Assembly (NCBI GenBank): GCA_947631705.1 | Contig: CANRMJ010000006.1 | Span: 1-58,196 of the forward strand | Source of the DNA: an uncultured Clostridia bacterium | GTDB taxonomy: Bacteria; Bacillota; Clostridia; Oscillospirales; Acutalibacteraceae | Length of the DNA: 58,196 bases | Direction of reading: 5' to 3' | Part shown: one piece after another, positions 52,684 through 58,196 of the stretch | Layout: every line of letters begins with the position of its first letter | Numbering within the stretch: position 1 is the stretch's first letter | Made by a program: the position numbers and the translations under genes | The notes under the pieces: generated by a model | Databases searched by the model: none | What the model saw: the letters and a program-made list of their open reading frames with translations, nothing else | What the model was told of the DNA's origin: nothing

Positions 52684-55600
52684 ATGGCGAATTTTAACGA
52701 ACACGCTTTGGAAATGTCAATAATGGAGCTTTTTCAGAATGAAGGGTACATATATGCAAATGGCAGTACTATACATAGAGAAAAGACAGAAGTTTTATTG
52801 CTTGATGATTTGAAAAACTATCTTTTAGACAGATACTCTGCTGATGGAATTACTTTAAATGAGATATACAGTATTGTTCAAATGCTTCGTTATTCTTCAG
52901 GTTCATTATATCAGGATAATAAAGCTATTTTTAAAATGATTTCTGACGGTTTTATATTTAATCGTGAAGACAGAAATCTTAAAGATTTATTTATTGAACT
53001 TATTGATTTTGAAAATCCACAGAATAATATATTCAAGATTATAAATCAAACAGAAATCCAAGGAAGAGAACAATTAAGAATTCCTGACGGAATAGTTTAC
53101 ATTAACGGCTTGCCGTTAGTTGTGCTTGAATTCAAATCTGCTATAAAAGAAAATACTACAATTAAAGATGCTTATACTCAGCTTACTGTTCGATATCGCA
53201 GAGATATTCCAGATTTATTCAAATACAATGCATTTGTTATAATTAGTGATGGTGTTAATAACAAATATGGTTCTTTATTCAGTTCTTATGAATTCTTCTA
53301 TGCATGGAGGAAAATTGATGATAATGATGAAGAAGTTGATGGTATAAATTCTCTTATTACAATGGTAAAAGGTCTGTTTAGAAGGGACAGATTGCTTGGT
53401 GTTATAAGGAATTTTGTTTATTTTCCAGACGATAGCGAAAAAGAAATTAAAGTAGTTTGTCGATATCCACAGTATTTTGCAGCAACAAAGTTGTTTGAGA
53501 ATATCAAAAAAGAAATGAAACCTGCTGGTAGCGGTAAAGGTGGAACATATTTCGGTGCTACAGGCTGTGGTAAAAGCTATACAATGCTTTTTCTTTCAAG
53601 AATGTTGATGAAAAGTATAGAATTTTATAGTCCTACAATTGTAATTATTACCGACAGAACTGATTTAGATGATCAGATGTCTAAACAATTTGTCGCATCA
53701 AAAACATATATTGGTGATGATAATGTTGTAAGTATAACTTCAAGAGCAGAGTTGCGTAATTCTCTTGCGGGAAGAACAAGTGGTGGTGTTTATTTAACTA
53801 CTATTCAGAAATTTACAGAGGATTTGGAATTACTGTCTGATAGAAATAATATTATTTGTATTTCTGATGAAGCACATAGGTCACAAGTTAACTTAAAGCG
53901 AAAAGACAAAGTTACGGAGCGTGGCTTTGAAAGAAAGTATGGCTTTGCCAAATATTTGCATGACTCATTGCCTAATGCCACATATGTTGGATTTACAGGA
54001 ACTCCTATTGATGCAACTATTGATGTATTTGGTAATGTTGTTGATGCTTATACAATGACTGAATCTGTTAAAGATGGTATAACTGTCAATCTTGTTTATG
54101 ACGGACGAGCTGCAAAGGTAAATCTTGATCAACAAAAAATTCGTGAAATCGAAGATTATTATGATAAGTGTGCTATAGAAGGCGCAAATGAATATCAGAT
54201 TGAGGAAAGTCAAAAAGCAGTAGCTAATTTAGAAGCCATTATTGGCGATCCCGATAGACTTCGTTCAGTGGCAAATGACTTTATTAATCATTATGAAACA
54301 AGGGTTAGCGAAGGAGCAACAGTTGCGGGTAAGGCAATGTTTGTGTGTTCAAATAGAAATATTGCTTATAATTTTTATAAAATACTTATTGAAATGCGAC
54401 CTGAGTGGGCAGAAGTTAAAGAGTGTGACGATGGTGCAATTTTAACGGATAAAGAGAAAAAAGAGTTGAAACCTATTGAAAAAGTAAAAATAGTTATGAC
54501 TCGAAATAAAGATGACGATGAAGTTCTTTACAATATGCTTGGCACAAAAGAAGATAGAAAAGAGCTTGATCGTCAATTTAAGAATGTTAAATCAAACTTT
54601 AAAATTGCCATTGTTGTTGATATGTGGCTGACAGGATTTGATGTTCCTGAACTTGATACAATATATATTGACAAGCCTATTAAACAGCACACTCTTATTC
54701 AAACAATCTCTCGTGTTAACCGTGTGTGCGAGGGTAAAGATAAGGGACTTATTGTAGATTATATCGGCATAAAAAAGAATATGAATATTGCCCTGAAGAA
54801 GTACACTAACTTTGAAAAAGAGGAGTTTGAGGGTGTTGAGCAAGCTGTAAAAATTGTAAAAGATCAATTAGAAGTTCTTGATCAAATGTTTTATGGTTTT
54901 AACAAGGATAATTATTTTAATGGCTCACCTACAGAGCAATTAGAATGCTTAAATTTAGCTGTGGAATTTATTCAGCATAGCGAGAATCTTGAACTTAGAT
55001 TTATGGCAGGTGTTAAACGCTTAAAACAGGCTTATAATTTGTGTGCAACTAGTGAAAGTATAAATGAAAAGGAAAAAGATTTAATCTATTTTTATTCAGC
55101 TGTTAGATCTATTCTTTTTAAGTTGACCAAAGGAGAGGCTCCTGATACTGCACAGATGAATGCTCGAGTTAATGAAATGCTTAAAGAAGCAATTCAGTCT
55201 GATGGTATTGAGGAACTTTTTGAAACTGGTACGCATATCAATGTTGACATATTTAGTGATGAATATATTGAAAAAATTAATCGTATTAATCTTCCAAATA
55301 CCAAAGTTAAGATATTAGCAAGATTGCTTGCACAAGCAATCGACGAATTCAGAAAAGTTAATAAAATAAAAGGTGTTGAGTTTTCTGAACGAATGAAAAA
55401 AGTTGTTGATGATTATAACAACAGAAGAAAAGAAGAAGCGTATGCAAAAGAAGTTTTAGATGATGTTGCTAATCAATTAACAAATCTTTTAGAAGAATTA
55501 AAAAGTGAAAAAAATTCTTTTGAAGGTATGGGAATTAATTTTGAAGAAAAAGCATTTTATGATATTCTTGAATCGATTGCCAAAAAGTATGAGTTTGATT

Positions 55601-55818
55601 ATTCAGATGAAAAGATGATTGAATTGTCAAAGGCAATTAAAGTTATTGTTGATGATAAATCTAAATATACTGATTGGGCTACAAGGGAAGATATTAAGGC
55701 TAATCTTCAGTTCGATTTGGCGATTGTACTTGATGAGTATGGTTATCCTCCTGTTACAATTGATGATGTTTATAAAGAGGTTCTTGAACAAGCAGAAAAC
55801 TTCAAAAAGTATGCATGA
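52684..55818 (+). CDS. hsdR: Type I restriction endonuclease subunit R
   Basis: Motor and nuclease subunit that translocates and cuts unmodified DNA. The product (1044 residues) has the N-terminal PD-(D/E)xK nuclease (GIVYINGLPLVVLEFKSA, Glu/Lys near 147-151). The superfamily 2 translocase follows, with Walker A GATGCGKSY near 294, Walker B/DEAH near 396 (SDEAHRSQ), TGTP, and motif VI QTISRVNR. A long helical C-terminus contacts HsdM. Full length, no disruption. ATG 52684 follows AAGGAGTG. Confidence 0.96.
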   Translation: MANFNEHALEMSIMELFQNEGYIYANGSTIHREKTEVLLLDDLKNYLLDRYSADGITLNEIYSIVQMLRYSSGSLYQDNKAIFKMISDGFIFNREDRNLKDLFIELIDFENPQNNIFKIINQTEIQGREQLRIPDGIVYINGLPLVVLEFKSAIKENTTIKDAYTQLTVRYRRDIPDLFKYNAFVIISDGVNNKYGSLFSSYEFFYAWRKIDDNDEEVDGINSLITMVKGLFRRDRLLGVIRNFVYFPDDSEKEIKVVCRYPQYFAATKLFENIKKEMKPAGSGKGGTYFGATGCGKSYTMLFLSRMLMKSIEFYSPTIVIITDRTDLDDQMSKQFVASKTYIGDDNVVSITSRAELRNSLAGRTSGGVYLTTIQKFTEDLELLSDRNNIICISDEAHRSQVNLKRKDKVTERGFERKYGFAKYLHDSLPNATYVGFTGTPIDATIDVFGNVVDAYTMTESVKDGITVNLVYDGRAAKVNLDQQKIREIEDYYDKCAIEGANEYQIEESQKAVANLEAIIGDPDRLRSVANDFINHYETRVSEGATVAGKAMFVCSNRNIAYNFYKILIEMRPEWAEVKECDDGAILTDKEKKELKPIEKVKIVMTRNKDDDEVLYNMLGTKEDRKELDRQFKNVKSNFKIAIVVDMWLTGFDVPELDTIYIDKPIKQHTLIQTISRVNRVCEGKDKGLIVDYIGIKKNMNIALKKYTNFEKEEFEGVEQAVKIVKDQLEVLDQMFYGFNKDNYFNGSPTEQLECLNLAVEFIQHSENLELRFMAGVKRLKQAYNLCATSESINEKEKDLIYFYSAVRSILFKLTKGEAPDTAQMNARVNEMLKEAIQSDGIEELFETGTHINVDIFSDEYIEKINRINLPNTKVKILARLLAQAIDEFRKVNKIKGVEFSERMKKVVDDYNNRRKEEAYAKEVLDDVANQLTNLLEELKSEKNSFEGMGINFEEKAFYDILESIAKKYEFDYSDEKMIELSKAIKVIVDDKSKYTDWATREDIKANLQFDLAIVLDEYGYPPVTIDDVYKEVLEQAENFKKYA

Positions 55819-55843
55819 ATAAATAAATTTTGAAAGGAGTATA

Positions 55844-55951
55844 ATGTTTAAACTAATATTTGAATTATTAACAGACCCTTTGGGTTTGCCTATTTGTGTT
55901 TCTTGCTATAGATTACTATTTAAATACAGAAAAGTTCATAAACGAATTTAA
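55844..55951 (+). CDS. Tiny hydrophobic protein after hsdR, 35 aa
   Basis: A 35-codon gene with a strong AAAGGAG site four bases before the ATG. The product starts with a hydrophobic stretch and the block LLTDPLGLPI, has two cysteines (ICVSCY), and ends with a basic tail (KYRKVHKRI), as for a small membrane-associated peptide. It begins 26 bases after the hsdR stop on the same strand. Function not recognised. A role as a toxin-like peptide is possible but unsupported. Confidence 0.5.
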   Translation: MFKLIFELLTDPLGLPICVSCYRLLFKYRKVHKRI

Positions 55952-56008
55952 TTTCAATTAATGCCATTTGGAAAATAAAAATCAAATAAAGAGAGTTGAT
56001 ACACTATT

Positions 56009-56548
56009 ATGAAATATACTCTTAGACTGGACTTAGACGGCATAGTGATGAGTATGCGAATAAATGGTTATAATAAACACTACAAAGACGGAGATGATTG
56101 GCTAAAAGTTGATTTTAGTTTAGAAAGCCATAAATGGCTGAATTATCAAATTAGCAGTGAAATTATTCAGTGTTGTGAAGTTGATTCATTCATTGACGCT
56201 TTATCTAATTTGTTAACTGATAGAATTGAAAAGGAAAGTTATTTTGAATTAACTGAACCGGATTTGGCTTTTATTTTGAAGCCTAGATTTGATGTACGTG
56301 AAAACGAAAATGTTCTTTATGTTAGAAAAGGTTTTGAAATAATTGATATCTCTATGACGATGGAAGTTCATTTTTGGGATAACGAAGATACTTTAACAGC
56401 TAATTATATGTCATTAGATTTCGATAGGGACGATATAGAATGTCTGCTACATTATCTTAAACTTGTATCAGGAAGAGAAAATGTTGATGATGAATCAATT
56501 GTTAAACTAATAGAAGAAGGAATTGTTCTTCCGGAATATAAATTATAG
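56009..56548 (+). CDS. Hypothetical acidic protein, 179 aa
   Basis: A soluble acidic protein starting MKYTLRLDLDGIVMSMRING and ending ECLLHYLKLVSGRENVDDES. The pattern of alternating beta strands followed by a C-terminal helix resembles small immunity-type proteins, but no family was recognised. It is followed 9 bases later by the DUF1653 gene, so it is part of a short operon of element cargo. Confidence 0.65.
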   Translation: MKYTLRLDLDGIVMSMRINGYNKHYKDGDDWLKVDFSLESHKWLNYQISSEIIQCCEVDSFIDALSNLLTDRIEKESYFELTEPDLAFILKPRFDVRENENVLYVRKGFEIIDISMTMEVHFWDNEDTLTANYMSLDFDRDDIECLLHYLKLVSGRENVDDESIVKLIEEGIVLPEYKL

Positions 56549-56557
56549 GTGAAATTT

Positions 56558-56779
56558 ATGAGTGAAATTAAGTTGGGTATTTATCGTCATTATAAAGGTA
56601 ATACATATAAGGTTTTGCATATCGCAAAGCACAGCGAAACGCTTGAGGATATGGTGATTTATCAGGATGTTAATTCTCCTGATAAAATATGGGCAAGACC
56701 TGCATCTATGTGGAATGATGATGTTGAAATTGACGGGGAAACTGTAAAGCGCTTTGAATTAATGGTGGAAATTCTGTGA
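56558..56779 (+). CDS. DUF1653 protein, 73 aa
   Basis: Matches DUF1653 as remembered: GIYRHYKGNTYKVLHIAKHSET, then MVIYQDV, WARPASMWND and the C-terminal VKRFELM. The fold is probably a small beta-barrel of unknown function. ATG 56558 follows AGGTGA; a GTG at 56549 is part of that site. Overlaps the next gene by 4 bases. Confidence 0.88.
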   Translation: MSEIKLGIYRHYKGNTYKVLHIAKHSETLEDMVIYQDVNSPDKIWARPASMWNDDVEIDGETVKRFELMVEIL

Positions 56780-57219
56780 ACAACATAATATGGATGCTGA
56801 TTATATTGGCCGTTTTAGTGGTTTTTATAATCCTTATAATTGCAGCAATAAAGTCGAAATCAGAAGAGAAAAGTGAAAAATATAATCCCCCTGCAAGAAA
56901 TATTCAACTTGAGCAGCAACAGATTGAAAATGTTCCGATCATGACGAACCACGCATCACAGAGAATGACAGAGAGATTAGGAGTAGTTGGTTACAGGCAG
57001 ACAGAATTGATGAATAACGCTTTCATGTACGGAAAAACTTTCGACAGAGCAATGGGTGATTTAAGAGTGAAATTAGAATCTGTTGAGAAAAATTATGACG
57101 TAGAAACAGTTGCAAAATTTTACGGTAATTCAATTTACATATTCACTGCTGAGGATAATATATTGAAAACTGTATATTCTTTTGATAACAATAATGTGTA
57201 TCATTGGAAAAACACATAA
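56776..57219 (+). CDS. Single-pass membrane protein with DUF4258-like C-terminus
   Basis: Starts with GTG at 56776, overlapping DUF1653 (GTGA). One N-terminal membrane helix (residues 4-25, IIWMLIILAVLVVFIILIIA), a charged linker, then HASQRMTERLG and a beta-rich end (VETVAKFYGNSIYIFTAEDNILKTVYS). The HAxxRMxxR opening recalls DUF4258/RelE-like folds, but the similarity is weak. Function unknown. Confidence 0.6.
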   Translation: MNNIIWMLIILAVLVVFIILIIAAIKSKSEEKSEKYNPPARNIQLEQQQIENVPIMTNHASQRMTERLGVVGYRQTELMNNAFMYGKTFDRAMGDLRVKLESVEKNYDVETVAKFYGNSIYIFTAEDNILKTVYSFDNNNVYHWKNT

Positions 57220-57276
57220 ATTGAGTGTAAAATAGTTATATTGATAAATTAAGATATATTTTAAGGAGATTATATT

Positions 57277-58125
57277 ATGTTGAAATTTGAGGATTTTCTA
57301 CCAGTTGATTTTCCAGATAAAACAAAGGTAAAGTTTAATATGAATGCGGGAAACACAGATTTTCCGGCATGGGATTATTTGCGTGATGATAATCCGGAAT
57401 GGATTAATATGAATGCTTATAAAACTAAACAAGCAAATAATAATTTAAACCATGCTGATTATTTATTGGCATTTGCACAGTACTATCCTTACGGTTCAAA
57501 TTATTTTATATTCGGAGGAATGTATAAAGTAGAGAAAATTTTTCCTGAAGTTTTTGGGCAGGTTGGATATAATTTGATTTTAATGGATGATTATATTGAT
57601 TACAGAAAAAGGCTTATAATAAAACTTGAAAGACCAATTGGACGGGATATATATAATAAGCCTTATAATGCTGTGTTGCGTAATTTTAATCCTATAATAC
57701 ACGAATTGACACCATCAACTAAATTAGGCTCATTTCCTGGATATAATAATGTTTTATTAACACATAATGAATTGCAACTAATCACTAGAATGGAAACTTA
57801 TGAATGGAAAATAGCATTATCAAATGTAAAAGGCGTTTATTGTATTACAGATAAATCTACAGGCAAACTTTACATAGGCTCAGCCTCTGGAGACAGTGAA
57901 GGTATTTGGCAGCGATGGTCTGCTTATGTAAATGTAAACAATCTAACTGGTGGAAACAAAACATTTGAAGAATTAAAAAATAATGGGGCAGATTATATAA
58001 TCGATAATTTTACATATTCCATTCTTGAAATATTTGATATGCGCACCAACCGAGAAGATATAATTCATCGTGAAGAGTATTGGAAAAGAGTATTTCAGAC
58101 TATTAAATTTGGAATGAATAATTAA
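57277..58125 (+). CDS. GIY-YIG nuclease-domain protein
   Basis: A 282-residue protein. The N-terminal part (about 1-180) is unrecognised and contains many aromatic residues. The C-terminal GIY-YIG domain starts near residue 186 (GVYCITDKSTGKLYIGSA), with the conserved Arg in WQRWSAY and a later Glu in REEYWKRVF. This arrangement is common in putative defence or mobile-element nucleases. AAGGAG precedes the ATG. The last 71 bases of the window after it show no feature. Confidence 0.82.
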   Translation: MLKFEDFLPVDFPDKTKVKFNMNAGNTDFPAWDYLRDDNPEWINMNAYKTKQANNNLNHADYLLAFAQYYPYGSNYFIFGGMYKVEKIFPEVFGQVGYNLILMDDYIDYRKRLIIKLERPIGRDIYNKPYNAVLRNFNPIIHELTPSTKLGSFPGYNNVLLTHNELQLITRMETYEWKIALSNVKGVYCITDKSTGKLYIGSASGDSEGIWQRWSAYVNVNNLTGGNKTFEELKNNGADYIIDNFTYSILEIFDMRTNREDIIHREEYWKRVFQTIKFGMNN

Positions 58126-58196
58126 AACCTGCTAAGTAAAGTCAATAGGTAAATTAAAGAAAAACAGATAAAAAAGAGTATAACAAATAAAGCCGA

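Larger units (their letters stand above)
40837..58196. mobile_element. Integrative mobilizable element (right end outside window)
   Basis: From about 40.8 kb the sequence becomes clearly more AT-rich and holds a large serine recombinase, MobP relaxase, MobC and a RepA-like ATPase on minus. The plus-strand cargo is type I RM, TIR, GIY-YIG and small unknown genes. No conjugation (type IV secretion) genes are present, so it would be mobilised by a helper element. The left boundary is estimated from gene content and the terminator; no flanking direct repeat was found. The right boundary is not visible, and the RM cargo could be a separate defence island. Confidence 0.65.

Overview
The window looks like a chromosomal piece of an AT-leaning Firmicute of class Clostridia, probably an Oscillospiraceae/Ruminococcaceae-type gut anaerobe. 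Evidence: an hrcA-grpE-dnaK operon under a CIRCE operator, a DUF4250 gene, tandem clostridial-style GluRS and GlnRS genes, an agr-type peptide quorum-sensing locus, frequent TTG/GTG starts behind strong Shine-Dalgarno sites, and a serine-recombinase/MobP mobilizable element. No tRNA, rRNA or CRISPR array was seen. The genus is an inference from gene content only.

Layout. (1) 1-7.4 kb: dnaK, grpE and hrcA on the minus strand; a secreted CHAP amidase with two WalR-like boxes upstream; two tiny unknown proteins; an orphan polysaccharide-type ABC permease; aroK and aroE. (2) 7.4-12.4 kb, plus strand: acyl carrier protein, then a metabolic run glpK - Ldh_2-type dehydrogenase - malic enzyme - zinc-ribbon membrane protein. 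(3) 12.4-20.1 kb, mostly minus: hemW, typA, glnS/gltX, a DUF4250 protein and a GH18-like lipoprotein. (4) 20.3-23.7 kb: agr locus, with agrC, agrA and an XRE regulator on minus and agrD-agrB divergent on plus. (5) 23.7-31.0 kb: a HAD phosphatase, then a surface-polysaccharide operon (phosphoglycosyl transferase, PLP decarboxylase, epimerase, two ATP-grasp ligases, glycosyltransferase). Two of its genes carry a nine-G run inside the reading frame. (6) 31.0-38.1 kb: dTDP-rhamnose genes rfbA, rfbB (one-base frameshift), rfbD and rfbC, then a RING/zinc-ribbon membrane protein, galU, a CPBP protease and tadA. (7) 38.1-40.8 kb: GH36 alpha-galactosidase and a convergent AraC regulator.

(8) 40.8 kb to the right edge: a visibly AT-richer accessory region, read as an integrative mobilizable element (serine recombinase, MobP relaxase, MobC, candidate oriT, RepA-like ATPase). 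Its cargo is a phase-variable type I restriction-modification locus: hsdM, a half hsdS, an inverted half hsdS, a tyrosine recombinase, a complete hsdS, a TIR-domain gene and hsdR. Four copies of an 18-bp repeat, alternating in orientation, lie exactly at the hsdS domain junctions, so inversion can reassort two N-terminal and two C-terminal target-recognition domains. A TIR protein sits between hsdS and hsdR, just outside the invertible segment. Small genes of mostly unknown function, including DUF1653 and GIY-YIG proteins, follow.

The strongest leads are the invertible hsdS plus TIR locus, the paired G9 tracts in the polysaccharide operon, the amino-acid/ATP-grasp flavour of that operon, the broken rfbB, the divergent agr locus, and the WalR boxes upstream of the CHAP amidase. 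All functional calls rest on reading motifs by eye; no database search was run.
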